A stretch of 64,000 bases of DNA. Source: Lachnospiraceae bacterium (GTDB taxonomy: Bacteria; Bacillota; Clostridia; Lachnospirales; Lachnospiraceae). A program made the position numbers and the translations under genes. Positions 51,416-61,562 of the stretch are shown piece by piece (the first letter of the stretch is position 1; the number at the start of each line of letters is the position of its first letter). The notes below the pieces were generated by a model. That model did no database searches. It saw only the letters and a list, made by a program, of their open reading frames with translations, and was not told where the DNA came from. The stretch spans positions 1 through 64,000 of the forward strand of contig JAQYAY010000027.1 in assembly GCA_029338735.1 (NCBI GenBank). The letters run 5' to 3'.

Positions 51416-53049
51416 AATTTATATTTTCTCTTTTTAGCTCTCATCGGTCTTTCAGACCTCTTGCGTCGCCATTTTCTTAAGAAATACCTGCCTGTAAAAT
51501 AGCATATCGCTGCGACCGATATGAAAAACCCTATGAATCCCAGGAATGGAATCCCCAGTATCCGCGGTCTCAGATTCGTGGTGCAGATGATGCTCGATCC
51601 TACGAGCAGTCCTGTGATGCAGAGGCCTATGACCAGATTCCTCACAGCCCTGTCTATGACTGCCGTAAGCTCTGACGTAGGCTCGAGATCAAGAGTCATC
51701 CTGCCTTTTCCACGGAGATGCTCTTTCATGATCTCGGAAGTGAGTGACGGGATTTCAGAACCGTTCGACACCATGCGCAGGAACTTGCGCCCGGCATGGC
51801 CGATCTCCTGTCTGATATCTATATTGTGAATGGATTCCTCCAGAAGCCGCTCATAGGCTATCTCCATCATACTGATATCAGGGCTGATCTCTGCAAGCAC
51901 TCCCTCCACCTGAGTGAGTCCGCGCGCCAGCATCGTCATACCGTGAGGCATGCTCATGTGATTATTTTTCATGATGTCCATGAGATCACTCATTGCCTCT
52001 GCCAGATCCACATCGCCCATAGCCTTCGACTGGTACTGCTGGAGGAAATCCCTCAGATCATTGTAGAGCGCATCCCGGTCAGGCTTCGCCCAGAAATCAC
52101 CCAGATCAAGAACAGCATCTGTGACCTTTGAAATATCATGCATGGCAATGGCTTCGACTCCACGAACCATTATCCGGCGGTCCCTGTCAGTGAGCCTGCC
52201 CATCATGCCCATATCGAGCCAGACTATTTTTCCATAACGGATCTTCACATTGCCCGGATGCGGATCTGCATGGAAGAAGCCGTCATCCATGACCTGTTTG
52301 ATGAAATTGTTAGCAAACTTCTGGCCAATCTCATTCAGGTCATAGCCATTTTCCTTAAGAGCCCTGGCATCATTGATGGCAAAACCATCGATATACTCCA
52401 TCACGAGCACATGATGCGTCGTATATTCCGGATAGAATTCAGGCGTCGCAGTATACACAACCGAGCGGTTATCCTCCGCGAACTCCTGCATATTGGCAGC
52501 TTCGCGCGTGAAATCCATCTCTTCCTGTGCGACTTCCCACAGCTCGTCAAGAACCATGTCCAGATCGACTATATCCTTAAGCTTCGGAACCGCTGCCGGA
52601 AGCACCCTCACCGCCTTGTGCAGCAGGTCGATATCACGCTTCATCATAGTGTAGATGCCGCGGCGCCGCACCTTGATGATGACATCACTGCCATCTTTCA
52701 GCATCGCCCTGTGCACCTGCGCAATTGAGGCCGAACCTATCGGATCCTTTTCTATCGCTGAAAAAATCTCATGGTAATCCCAGCCATGCCTGCTATACGA
52801 ATCCTTAAGGACCGTCTGCACTTCATCAAACGGCATGGGACGCACATCCGAAGTCAGCTTCATCAGCTCGTCACAGTAGGCCTTCGGAAGAATATCCGAA
52901 TGAAGAGACATGATCTGGCCAAGCTTCACATATGTGGGACCCAGGTCTTCTAAAATAAGGCGTAACTTTTCTGGAGTTACGCCTCTTGTAATATGGTACC
53001 TGTGAAGTACCGATGTGATCTCACGAAGTCTCGATGTATCGCCACTCAT
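51412..53049 (-). CDS. ABC1/UbiB-family atypical kinase
   Basis: 545 residues. The UbiB signature KxGQ motif is in TYVKLGQIMSLHSDILP. The Ala-rich nucleotide loop is GSASIAQVHRA, followed by VIIKVRRRG, FHADPHPGN and WLDMGMMGRL. Two C-terminal membrane helices (about 480-525) anchor it. In quinone-making bacteria UbiB supports ubiquinone synthesis; in anaerobic Firmicutes the role is open, perhaps isoprenoid-lipid handling. The ATG overlaps the phasin-like gene by 4 nt, a common pairing. Confidence 0.9.
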   Translation of the reverse strand: MSGDTSRLREITSVLHRYHITRGVTPEKLRLILEDLGPTYVKLGQIMSLHSDILPKAYCDELMKLTSDVRPMPFDEVQTVLKDSYSRHGWDYHEIFSAIEKDPIGSASIAQVHRAMLKDGSDVIIKVRRRGIYTMMKRDIDLLHKAVRVLPAAVPKLKDIVDLDMVLDELWEVAQEEMDFTREAANMQEFAEDNRSVVYTATPEFYPEYTTHHVLVMEYIDGFAINDARALKENGYDLNEIGQKFANNFIKQVMDDGFFHADPHPGNVKIRYGKIVWLDMGMMGRLTDRDRRIMVRGVEAIAMHDISKVTDAVLDLGDFWAKPDRDALYNDLRDFLQQYQSKAMGDVDLAEAMSDLMDIMKNNHMSMPHGMTMLARGLTQVEGVLAEISPDISMMEIAYERLLEESIHNIDIRQEIGHAGRKFLRMVSNGSEIPSLTSEIMKEHLRGKGRMTLDLEPTSELTAVIDRAVRNLVIGLCITGLLVGSSIICTTNLRPRILGIPFLGFIGFFISVAAICYFTGRYFLRKWRRKRSERPMRAKKRKYKL

Positions 53050-53456
53050 GAATCTTTTCTGTCTTCATCGAAAAGGCTGTCATCAGCTGCATCAGCCTTT
53101 TCATCTGCTTTTGTATCACTTGCAGCATTCTTCACTTTCGCTTCAGCCTCGTTGATTTTCCCTTTGAGAGCATCGAGCTGCTCAGCTGTCATGCCTGCAA
53201 GAATGGCATTCAGATCGCGGATCGGGTTGTCAGAAGTACCAGCTTCCCTGGCCCTGGCTTTTCTCTCCTCTGCACGTTCCTTTGCATTATGCTTTAGCTC
53301 CTCATTCATGGACTTGCCATGCTCAACGGTGCTCGCACCCTTCTCCACCAGATCATTGAAGATCTCCTCGCTCTTGTCGGCCGTCACAGCAACAGCTCCG
53401 ACTCCGGCCAGGAATACCTTCTTCATAGCTCCTGCGATGATTCCTTCTTCTGACAT
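53046..53456 (-). CDS. Phasin-like helical protein
   Basis: 136 residues. The N-terminal hydrophobic helix (MKKVFLAGVGAVAVTADKSEEIFNDLV, split by charged residues) and long amphipathic Ala/Glu/Lys helices are typical of phasin-family proteins found next to ABC1 kinases in Firmicutes. The acidic tail (DDSLFDEDRKDS) is probably unstructured. CAGGAGGTTATGAT gives a strong ribosome site. The overlap with the kinase gene suggests that it is a regulator or adaptor of the kinase, an inference. Confidence 0.75.
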   Translation of the reverse strand: MSEEGIIAGAMKKVFLAGVGAVAVTADKSEEIFNDLVEKGASTVEHGKSMNEELKHNAKERAEERKARAREAGTSDNPIRDLNAILAGMTAEQLDALKGKINEAEAKVKNAASDTKADEKADAADDSLFDEDRKDS

Positions 53457-53541
53457 ATCATAACCTCCTGTCTGTCAATAAATGACACGTGTAATGTTTC
53501 TCAGATATATGCTTTCATTTTACCATAGTGCCAGACTTTTT

Positions 53542-53982
53542 TCATCTGAAAAAATCTACTATCTTCGGAATAAAAATAATCAACCCTATAATCGCCGCAA
53601 ATATCGCCGCTACAAGCACTGCGCCTGCTGCTGTATCCTTTGCCTTCTTTGCAAGAGGCCGCTTCTCTTCCGTGACCAGATCGACTGTGCTCTCGACCGC
53701 AGTATTTACAAGCTCGAGGCTGATCACAAGTCCGAACAGGATCAGGCAGATGATCCACTCATTCAGAGAAATGCGCAGAATGATCCCGCCAATTATTACG
53801 AGAGCCGTCATTGTGAGGTGGATCCGTATATTTCTCTCATCCCTCACGCATTCCCAGATGCCCTGAAAAGCGTAGCCGAAACTCCTGTATATAGGCTGGT
53901 GCCTGCGCGGTCCGGGCTGCCTATCCCTATTTTCATAATGACTGCGGCTATTCATCGATTCTGATTCTCTATTGCTGATCAT
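53542..53982 (-). CDS. dgkA: Diacylglycerol/undecaprenol kinase (DgkA family)
   Basis: 146 residues. A three-helix membrane kinase. The motif ELVNTAVESTVDLVT carries the catalytic Glu and Asn/Glu metal residues. In Gram-positive bacteria this family phosphorylates undecaprenol, complementing UppP at 3076. The N-terminal 30 residues are polar and may be partly untranslated: a second ATG (53955) is possible. The first ATG overlaps the DUF1805 stop by 4 nt. Confidence 0.9.
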   Translation of the reverse strand: MISNRESESMNSRSHYENRDRQPGPRRHQPIYRSFGYAFQGIWECVRDERNIRIHLTMTALVIIGGIILRISLNEWIICLILFGLVISLELVNTAVESTVDLVTEEKRPLAKKAKDTAAGAVLVAAIFAAIIGLIIFIPKIVDFFR

Positions 53983-54281
53983 AGATTCAGTATCATGGCA
54001 GCTTCGTGGCCAGTCATGCCATCCGTGATGCCAAGCTTTCTCGCAGCCGTTGTCATGCCCTTGATCGGGTTTGCGAGCACTTCGTTGAAATCAGCTCCGC
54101 CCACAAGTACAGCTGCATCGCCGAACTTCTCGGCAGCCTCGAGATTCAGATATCCGCACATCAGGTATCCCTTGTTGCATTCAATCAGGATCATATTCGG
54201 GTGACCCTCTCCACCAGGGCTCTTAACCATCACCGCACCAGCTGCCGTACTTCCAATTGCTATTCTGTCTGTTATGACCAT
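53979..54281 (-). CDS. DUF1805 (YunC-like) protein
   Basis: 100 residues from MVITDRIAIG (54281; TAAGGAGAAAGAT upstream). A small alpha/beta protein with IECNKGYLMCGYLN and LVGGADFNEVLANPI, resembling B. subtilis YunC. The function is unknown; the family has conserved cysteines (C36 in IECNKG and C42 in LMCGY here) that may bind metal. It is coupled to dgkA. Confidence 0.82.
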   Translation of the reverse strand: MVITDRIAIGSTAAGAVMVKSPGGEGHPNMILIECNKGYLMCGYLNLEAAEKFGDAAVLVGGADFNEVLANPIKGMTTAARKLGITDGMTGHEAAMILNL

Positions 54282-54391
54282 ATCTTTCTCCTTATAAAAA
54301 ACTGGTAGAATAATCATTCCGTTTAATGAGTCTATTCTACCATATTCTGAAGAGGTTGTATATTTATACTATGCACGTCTTCCATAAAGTC

Positions 54392-54420
54392 TTGTGAAAT
54401 CGTTCTCATGAGAGTATAAT
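54392..54420 (+). promoter_or_regulatory. Promoter of the LacI-type regulator
   Basis: TTGTGA (54392-54397), 17-bp spacer, TATAAT (54415-54420). The ATG at 54427 is only 6 nt past the -10, so the transcript should start at or next to the ATG, giving a leaderless message. Confidence 0.85.
54395..54408. promoter_or_regulatory. Sucrose regulator operator 1
   Basis: TGAAATCGTTCTCA matches the palindrome TGAGAACGTTCTCA found upstream of the permease gene at 12 of 14 positions. It overlaps the -35 and spacer of the regulator's own promoter, which predicts autorepression. Confidence 0.8.
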
Positions 54421-54426
54421 AACGGC

Positions 54427-55407
54427 ATGACGATAAATGAGATTGCTCAGATGGCCGGCGTATCCCGTGCCACTGTTTCAAGATATTTAAATGACGGATA
54501 TGTAAGTGATGAAAAGCGTGAACGGATCGCAGCCGTGATCAGAAAGACCGGCTACACTCCGTCAGTTTCTGCACAGCTTCTGCGCTCACATCACACCAAC
54601 TTCATAGGTGTCATCATCCCCAAGCTCAACTCCGATTCCATCTCCCGCATGGCAGACGGCATCAGCAGGAAACTCGCAAAAGAAGGCTACCAGCTGCTCC
54701 TTGCCTGTACCGAAAATGATGAGAAGAAAGAGCTGAGATACCTGTCACTGTTTCAGGAGAACAATGTAGACGGCATCATCCTGTTCGGAACTATTTTTAC
54801 CCCTGAACACAGAAAACTGCTCAAGGCGCTCGACGTGCCAGTCGTAATTCTGGCCCAGCATGAGACTGGTTTTTCATGCATATACTCAGATGACTATACG
54901 GCTGCTCACGAACTGGGAACTCACCTGGCAAAGACCGCTCATGAGATAGGCATGATCTCCGTTACTCCATCTGATGATGCCGTAGGCCGGAACAGACGTG
55001 ACGGCTTCCTTGATGCTTTCAGAGAAAACGGACTCAGCGTACCGAAGAGCCATATCGCCATCAGCGGATTCGACGCCACATCAGGCGAAAAGGCCGCACT
55101 TTCTCTTTTGAAAAAATATCCTTCAATCGACACTCTGGTCTGTGTCACGGATACCATCGCATCAGGAGCATCATGTGCGATACGTACTCTGGGCCTCAGT
55201 ATCCCTGAGGATATCCAGCTGTCCGGATTCGGCGACAGCACCGTATCCACTGTGCTCTACCCGCCTCTCACGACGGTTCATCTCTATTATGACAAGGCTG
55301 GTGAATCAGCTGCCTCCATGCTCCTGACACACATCAAGGAAGGGGACACGCCGGTGAATGAGATGAAGTATTCTTTTGATCTGAAAATAAGGGAATCAAC
55401 AAGATAA
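54427..55407 (+). CDS. LacI-family repressor of sucrose use
   Basis: 326 residues. The N-terminal helix-turn-helix (MTINEIAQMAGVSRATVSRYLND) is followed by the hinge region and a periplasmic-binding-protein-like effector domain (FIGVIIPKLNSDSISRMADGI; RRDGFLDAFRENGL). It matches ScrR/SacR-like regulators in size. Operators with the same half-sites lie before this gene and before the permease, linking it to the downstream sucrose genes. No ribosome site precedes the ATG; the message is predicted leaderless. Confidence 0.88.
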   Translation: MTINEIAQMAGVSRATVSRYLNDGYVSDEKRERIAAVIRKTGYTPSVSAQLLRSHHTNFIGVIIPKLNSDSISRMADGISRKLAKEGYQLLLACTENDEKKELRYLSLFQENNVDGIILFGTIFTPEHRKLLKALDVPVVILAQHETGFSCIYSDDYTAAHELGTHLAKTAHEIGMISVTPSDDAVGRNRRDGFLDAFRENGLSVPKSHIAISGFDATSGEKAALSLLKKYPSIDTLVCVTDTIASGASCAIRTLGLSIPEDIQLSGFGDSTVSTVLYPPLTTVHLYYDKAGESAASMLLTHIKEGDTPVNEMKYSFDLKIRESTR

Positions 55408-55424
55408 GTTTTATATAAAAAAAT

Positions 55425-55766
55425 AGGCAGATCGATAAGCCGGGTTATGTCGTTGCATGGCCATCTATCCAGGACTGCTGTTGCCAGCAGCCTCAAGCGA
55501 CCTACCTGGGAGAGACGGGCCGCCTTATCTCCCTTTGCGGTCTTGCTTCGGATGGGGTTTACATGGCTCCTTCTGTTGCCAGAAGGACGGTGGTCTCTTG
55601 CGCCGCCTTTCCACCCTTACCTGCGACGCAGGCGGTATATTTCTGTTGCACTGTCCCTGGAGTTGCCTCCGCCGGCCGTTAACCGGCATCCTGCCCTGTG
55701 AAGCCCGGACTTTCCTCCCGCACACCCTTTTTGGGTATAGTGCCAGCGGCCATGTGATCTGCCTGA
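55425..55766 (-). ncRNA. rnpB: RNase P RNA (type A)
   Basis: The catalytic RNA of RNase P, which removes tRNA 5' leaders. On the minus strand the conserved blocks are in order: GGAGGAAAGTCCGGGCTTCA, AGGGCAGGATGCC, GTGCAACAG, AGGTAAGG-TGGAAAGG, TAAACCCCATCCG-AGCAAGACC, GGTAGG-CGCTTGAG and AACCCGGCTTATCG. P1 is AGGCAGATC at 5' (55764-55756) pairing with GATCTGCCT at 3' (55433-55425). A T run follows the 3' stem as a terminator. Confidence 0.97.
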
Positions 55767-55771
55767 GTGAT

Positions 55772-55802
55772 ATTCTATGCTAAAAAAGGACGCGGTGTCA
55801 AG
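55772..55802 (-). promoter_or_regulatory. Promoter of rnpB
   Basis: Minus-strand TTGACA (55797-55802), a 19-bp gap counted by coordinates (close to the usual 17-18), and TAGAAT (55772-55777), ending about 6 nt before the RNA 5' end. Confidence 0.75.
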
Positions 55803-55885
55803 TTCAAATATTTTTTGATGAAATGAATCAGGCAATATGGTAGAATAACAGCTGATAACTACAATATTAATTTTGAGGATATATT

Positions 55886-56086
55886 ATGGGATTAACGCAG
55901 AAAATGAACCGCAACAGACTCGACAGGAACGGCGACAGGCCGCCTGAGGTCACATACGGACTCGAGAATCTCTTTGACGAGTTCTATGGAAAAGATGAAT
56001 ATGATGACGATGAGGAAACAGAGCACTACGAGGGGTATGAGGCAGGCTCTGGGAAAAAAGATTCCGGGAAAGGACAGGCCCAATGA
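55886..56086 (+). CDS. Small acidic protein of unknown function
   Basis: 66 residues. Basic start (MGLTQKMNRNRLDRNGDR) and a very acidic middle (GKDEYDDDEETEHYEGYE) with a Gly/Lys tail. No membrane helix. TTGAGGATATATT precedes the ATG. Its stop overlaps the next ATG by 4 nt, so the two small genes are one unit, placed between rnpB and the sucrose hydrolase. Confidence 0.6.
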   Translation: MGLTQKMNRNRLDRNGDRPPEVTYGLENLFDEFYGKDEYDDDEETEHYEGYEAGSGKKDSGKGQAQ

Positions 56087-56271
56087 ATAATTTCTGGAAG
56101 GTCCGTGCTTTTTTCGTTGAACTATATCGCAAAATAAGATATGGCAGGAAGAACGGCTACAAAAAATTCACCTGTCCTTCCTGCCATCAGAAAGTACGTG
56201 TCCCACGAGGTCACGGAAAAATAGAGATTACCTGCCCGAAGTGCGGAGCAAAATTTATCAGGAAATCATGA
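56083..56271 (+). CDS. Small zinc-ribbon protein
   Basis: 62 residues. A basic amphipathic N-terminus (FWKVRAFFVELYRKIRYGRK) precedes a zinc ribbon CPSC...CPKC (about 31-34 and 51-54). The CPSCHQKVRVPRGHGKI pattern is like small zinc-ribbon proteins common in Firmicutes, whose role is unknown. It is coupled to the acidic protein gene. Confidence 0.75.
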   Translation: MNNFWKVRAFFVELYRKIRYGRKNGYKKFTCPSCHQKVRVPRGHGKIEITCPKCGAKFIRKS

Positions 56272-56282
56272 CAACCTGAATC

Positions 56283-56330
56283 CTGATGAGTGACATTTAT
56301 CCAGCGTTTATCTGGCTACAGATGTCAGAT
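56283..56330. terminator. Hairpin between convergent genes
   Basis: TGACAT...ATGTCA outer stem with inner CCAG/CTGG, flanked by CTGAT/ATCAG. It spans the sacA stop codon and lies 12 nt after the zinc-ribbon gene. No long T run, so termination is uncertain. Confidence 0.45.
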
Positions 56331-57818
56331 GATCAGCCAGCCTGCTGCTGAATCAGCACACTCCGTTCTGAAATGTATCATGTCAGGATTATCCGGATAA
56401 TATCTGGTCGTGAATACCACTTCACCATCATTGATATAGATTTCGAGCAGACTCCTGTCAAAAATTGCACGAACATTGCTGACTCTGCCATCCATCAGTT
56501 CAGCATGGCGCTCCGTGCGGCCACAGCCTTTATTCCCTGAAAAAATCAGACTCACAATTCCGTCCTTTACCAGAAGCTGCACATCATTATTGAGCATAAA
56601 GAGCAGCCCATCGTCTGCAGCATCCATCGACATCTCAACATCCCAGGCACCTGTTTCGAGGTCACACTCAAATCCATTTCCAGAAATCGCTTCGGTGGCT
56701 GAACTCTCTTCCTGTATGAAGTCAACTATTTTTTTCCCACGACGTGATTCAAATCCCTTAACCGGTGTCGTGTAGAACCTGCCATTCTTGTATTTTATCT
56801 CACGTGGCAGTGTAAGAGAATGCTGCCAGCCTTCCACAATTGCAGGGTCATTGCCGTATTCAGCATCAGGCACTCCGGCCCAGCCTATCAGAATCTGACG
56901 ACCATCCGGCGCTGTAAAAGTCTGCGGTGCATAGAAGTCAAAACCCATGTCCCACTCATGGAAATTGTCGATTGAGATCAGATCGTCAAGTATGCATGAA
57001 TCAGTTTTTTCAAGACCTGAGAAACTATTCTTTTCATCATTACAGTCCTGCCGGGTATTGCCATCTGAATCCAATATGCAGTAGCCGGATTCATATGTAT
57101 TCTGGAATCTGTTCCTATGATGTACCATGCCCTGTGGGCAGAACGCCACAGCCTGCACTCCATCAGCCATGAAATAATCCGGGCATTCGAGCATGAATCC
57201 GAAATCATCCTTCGGGAAATATTCCCTTGCCACCTGCCAGTCTTTTCTGTCGTCTGACTTCATCAGCAGCAGGCCGCCCTTTGACGCGCGGCTTCGCATG
57301 CCAAGAAGCATATAGTATGCAGTATCTTTGCCTGATTTCTGAGTCACTGACTCACGCCACACCTTCGGATCCCTGACATGACACGACAGATCAGACGGAT
57401 AGTCATCATTTGTCAGGAGCAGCTGCTTCTCTCCCGGGTGGATCCCATCCTTGAAATCTACCCTGATCACATTATGCCCGCGGCCTTCATTGATATAGTC
57501 GAAGTTGCCAGGATGCTTGACATTTCCGGTATAATAAATTTCCATTACTCCTTCATCTGTATATGCCGTTCCGGAATATGCCCCATCGCTGTCCCATTCG
57601 GTATCAGTCACAATCGGTATGTCCACAAAGATAAAATGAGCGAGATCATCAGACACATAATGTCCCCAGAACCTGCCGCCACTGCCCAGCGGGCTGTTCG
57701 GCGAATACTGGAAAAATATATGATACTGTCCATTGAAATAGCATGACCCATTCGGGTCATTCATCCACCCCTGCGGCGGCTGTATATGAAACTTGTGTCT
57801 GTATTTTCCTTCAACCAT
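56325..57818 (-). CDS. sacA: Sucrose-6-phosphate hydrolase (GH32)
   Basis: 497 residues. It cleaves sucrose-6-phosphate from the PTS into glucose-6-phosphate and fructose. The GH32 motifs are intact: WMNDPNG with nucleophile D21, CHVRDPKVW with the stabilising Asp, and MLECPDYF with the acid/base Glu. The C-terminal beta-sandwich (about 370-497) is complete. GAGGTGAGAT precedes the ATG. It lies 52 nt after the permease gene; REP element E fills the gap. Confidence 0.93.
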   Translation of the reverse strand: MVEGKYRHKFHIQPPQGWMNDPNGSCYFNGQYHIFFQYSPNSPLGSGGRFWGHYVSDDLAHFIFVDIPIVTDTEWDSDGAYSGTAYTDEGVMEIYYTGNVKHPGNFDYINEGRGHNVIRVDFKDGIHPGEKQLLLTNDDYPSDLSCHVRDPKVWRESVTQKSGKDTAYYMLLGMRSRASKGGLLLMKSDDRKDWQVAREYFPKDDFGFMLECPDYFMADGVQAVAFCPQGMVHHRNRFQNTYESGYCILDSDGNTRQDCNDEKNSFSGLEKTDSCILDDLISIDNFHEWDMGFDFYAPQTFTAPDGRQILIGWAGVPDAEYGNDPAIVEGWQHSLTLPREIKYKNGRFYTTPVKGFESRRGKKIVDFIQEESSATEAISGNGFECDLETGAWDVEMSMDAADDGLLFMLNNDVQLLVKDGIVSLIFSGNKGCGRTERHAELMDGRVSNVRAIFDRSLLEIYINDGEVVFTTRYYPDNPDMIHFRTECADSAAGWLII

Positions 57819-57830
57819 ATCTCACCTCAA

Positions 57831-57869
57831 GACAGGGGGACGGTTCTCCTGTCTTTTTAATTAAATTTC
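57831..57869 (+). repeat. REP-like half element E, downstream of the permease gene
   Basis: GACAGGGGGACGG then TTCTCCTGTCTTTTTAATT, the same orientation as the left arms of copies C and D, with no partner arm nearby. Its complement occurs on the other side of the permease gene as element F, so the two halves bracket that gene. Confidence 0.85.
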
Positions 57870-57870
57870 T

Positions 57871-59769
<1,899 letters not shown>

Positions 59770-59787
59770 TTATTAAAAAAATTGAAT

Positions 59788-59810
59788 GAGACAGGAGAAC
59801 CGTCCCCCCT
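59788..59810 (+). repeat. REP-like half element F, upstream of the permease gene
   Basis: GAGACAGGAGAACCGTCCCC equals the right arm of copies C and D and is the inverse complement of element E at 57831. It lies within the permease leader, between the proximal operator and the ATG. Confidence 0.85.
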
Positions 59811-59815
59811 TGTCC

Positions 59816-59829
59816 TGAGATCGTTCTCA
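59816..59829. promoter_or_regulatory. Sucrose regulator operator 2
   Basis: TGAGATCGTTCTCA differs by one base from the perfect palindrome of operator 3. It lies about 60 nt inside the transcript, so it may form a loop with operator 3 or block elongation. Confidence 0.8.
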
Positions 59830-59875
59830 CAATATGTCTAAAAATATATGGGCTGAGCTCATTGCCCATATCATA

Positions 59876-59889
59876 TGAGAACGTTCTCA
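59876..59889. promoter_or_regulatory. Sucrose regulator operator 3
   Basis: Perfect 14-bp palindrome TGAGAACGTTCTCA just downstream of the predicted start site, the classic place for LacI-family repression. An 8-bp inverted repeat ATATGGGC/GCCCATAT lies between it and operator 2. Confidence 0.85.
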
Positions 59890-59903
59890 CATTTCTTAAA
59901 AAG

Positions 59904-59933
59904 ATTATACTATGCTAATGAATCATTTGTAAA
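59904..59933 (-). promoter_or_regulatory. Promoter of the permease-hydrolase operon
   Basis: Minus-strand TTTACA (59928-59933), 18-bp spacer, TATAAT (59904-59909). The start is expected near 59897, directly before operator 3. Confidence 0.75.
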
Positions 59934-59961
59934 TTGGAAGAAACTGACAAAATTTGAATGC

Positions 59962-60066
59962 TCATTTTGTGCAAAATAAACAAAGGACTTTACGATCCAT
60001 TAGAAACACACTAAAATAGTACCGCTTGATCAGCTCCTCCTCATCATCAGCCAGAAGTATTCTCAT
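59962..60066 (-). pseudogene. Truncated response regulator remnant
   Basis: A 34-codon ORF starts MRILLADDEEEL, the classic beginning of a receiver domain with its acidic pocket, then runs into unrelated sequence (KVLCLFCTK) and a stop. The ATG overlaps the stop of the upstream glycosyltransferase by 4 nt. Only about the first 15 residues look like a receiver; the rest of the gene is absent, and the sucrose operon begins within 60 nt. Confidence 0.6.
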
Positions 60067-61556
60067 ATCTTTTCACACAGCCTCTCGAATTTATCAGCTC
60101 TTCTATCCCAGGTGTGCTCTTCTGCCGCTTTCTTCATGCCATTGTATGCGATCTCAAGAGTCCTGTCCTGATCAGACAGCAGTTCATTAATACGCGCAGG
60201 GATGGCGGCGATATCCTCATCAGTCAGGCGGAAGGTCGCTATATTTTCACCATCAGTAAATGCTTCATCAATGTACTCGGTCCCCTCGGTAAAGCACAGC
60301 GCCCCGCCCAGCATGATATCCGCAACCCGCTCCGTGAACCCGGCCTTGTGCCCGGTCATCACATTAAGTGAGATAAGGGACTGTCTGTAAATCTGTTCCA
60401 CATCATTGTAATCCACGCCAGGGTGAATGTGGAGATTCGGATATTTTTCAAAAATGCGAAAGGAATCACTGAACACATTAAGCTCAATACCAGCATCCAG
60501 AATAGCCAGGATCACCTTTTTACGGAGATGCTGCACGACATCCCTGCCAAGGAATGCCCACGACTTGCAGAACCGCACGAATTCTTCATCTGAGAAGGAA
60601 TCATCCCTGCCGAAGTACCGCCTCATCACATCCGGATCCGAGAGCAGGTCGCGAAGCACAACATCCTGAGGCCTCCTGACGTCCTGTATCATTTTCTGCA
60701 CATAAATGCAGGCAAGCGGATACAGCGCTGGCTGCTGCTTACGGATCACAGACAGATCCTCATCCAGACTGTCAGTGCAGGTCCCCATGAAAGAGACAGG
60801 ATAGGTGATCAGTGACTGCTTCGCGTTCCTGAACTCAGCAAATGACATGTCGCACAGATCAGTCTTCTCGCCGGCAGGCGGGAAGAACACCGCCCGATGA
60901 TGCAGATATTTATCAATGTAAGCGGCATAATATCTGTCCACACACAGGAACTCCACCTGCTGCGGCATCCCGGCAAAAGTATCCCCATACCAGCACGGAT
61001 GGTCAAAAACCATATCATACACCGGCGCATCGATCAGATCATACAGATATCTGCCGTCACTCAGCCTCAGACCGAAGGACATATTCTGAAATCCGATAAT
61101 CCCCCTGAAAGTCCTGCCCACAAGCGAATTTACGAAATCTGGCGTGATCTCATCCTTTCCAGCGTAGACGACCTCATACCCTGCTCTCTTCAGTGCCTCC
61201 CCGAACTGATATGCAAATGCCTGCAGCGCCCCGAAACACGTCCCATCCGGCACATATATCAGATACGGCGCCACTCTCCTCCTGAACTCATGAAACTTCT
61301 CCCCCTGTCCCGACAGCATCTCCTGCAGGAACGGCATCCTGCCATCGATATCATCACCAAGGACAGCAAGAACGGTCTCGTCCAGCCAGCCAGAAGATAC
61401 AAGCTCATCCCTGAGCCAGGAGATCAGGAAGCAGGAGGATTGCCAGGTGAATGTGGCAGGAGCTGAAGCATAGCGGGTGTCAGACTCGAGCTGGCGGATA
61501 GCATCAGCCTGTGCTTCGGTCAATTGAATTGATGAAAAAAGATCATATAAATTCAT
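60063..61556 (-). CDS. DUF3880/CgeB-like glycosyltransferase, larger form
   Basis: 497 residues. After about 95 N-terminal residues that are only weakly patterned, a GT-B fold contains LIYVPDGTCFGALQAFAYQFGEALKRAGYEVV (opening), IGFQNMSFGLRL, YDMVFDHPCWYG and, near the C-terminus, SLISLNVMTGHKAGFTERVADIMLGGALCFTE, the DUF3880/Glyco_trans_1_2 pattern. The acceptor is unknown. It starts 10 nt after the end of a broken AAA-ATPase-like gene, with no clear ribosome site. A receiver-domain remnant is coupled to its end. Confidence 0.75.
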   Translation of the reverse strand: MNLYDLFSSIQLTEAQADAIRQLESDTRYASAPATFTWQSSCFLISWLRDELVSSGWLDETVLAVLGDDIDGRMPFLQEMLSGQGEKFHEFRRRVAPYLIYVPDGTCFGALQAFAYQFGEALKRAGYEVVYAGKDEITPDFVNSLVGRTFRGIIGFQNMSFGLRLSDGRYLYDLIDAPVYDMVFDHPCWYGDTFAGMPQQVEFLCVDRYYAAYIDKYLHHRAVFFPPAGEKTDLCDMSFAEFRNAKQSLITYPVSFMGTCTDSLDEDLSVIRKQQPALYPLACIYVQKMIQDVRRPQDVVLRDLLSDPDVMRRYFGRDDSFSDEEFVRFCKSWAFLGRDVVQHLRKKVILAILDAGIELNVFSDSFRIFEKYPNLHIHPGVDYNDVEQIYRQSLISLNVMTGHKAGFTERVADIMLGGALCFTEGTEYIDEAFTDGENIATFRLTDEDIAAIPARINELLSDQDRTLEIAYNGMKKAAEEHTWDRRADKFERLCEKI

Positions 61557-61562
61557 GCTTTT

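Noticed and set aside
59816-59889. LicT/SacT ribonucleic antiterminator in the permease leader
   Set aside because: The palindromes match LacI-type operators and the adjacent LacI gene; no terminator follows the ATATGGGC/GCCCATAT stem.
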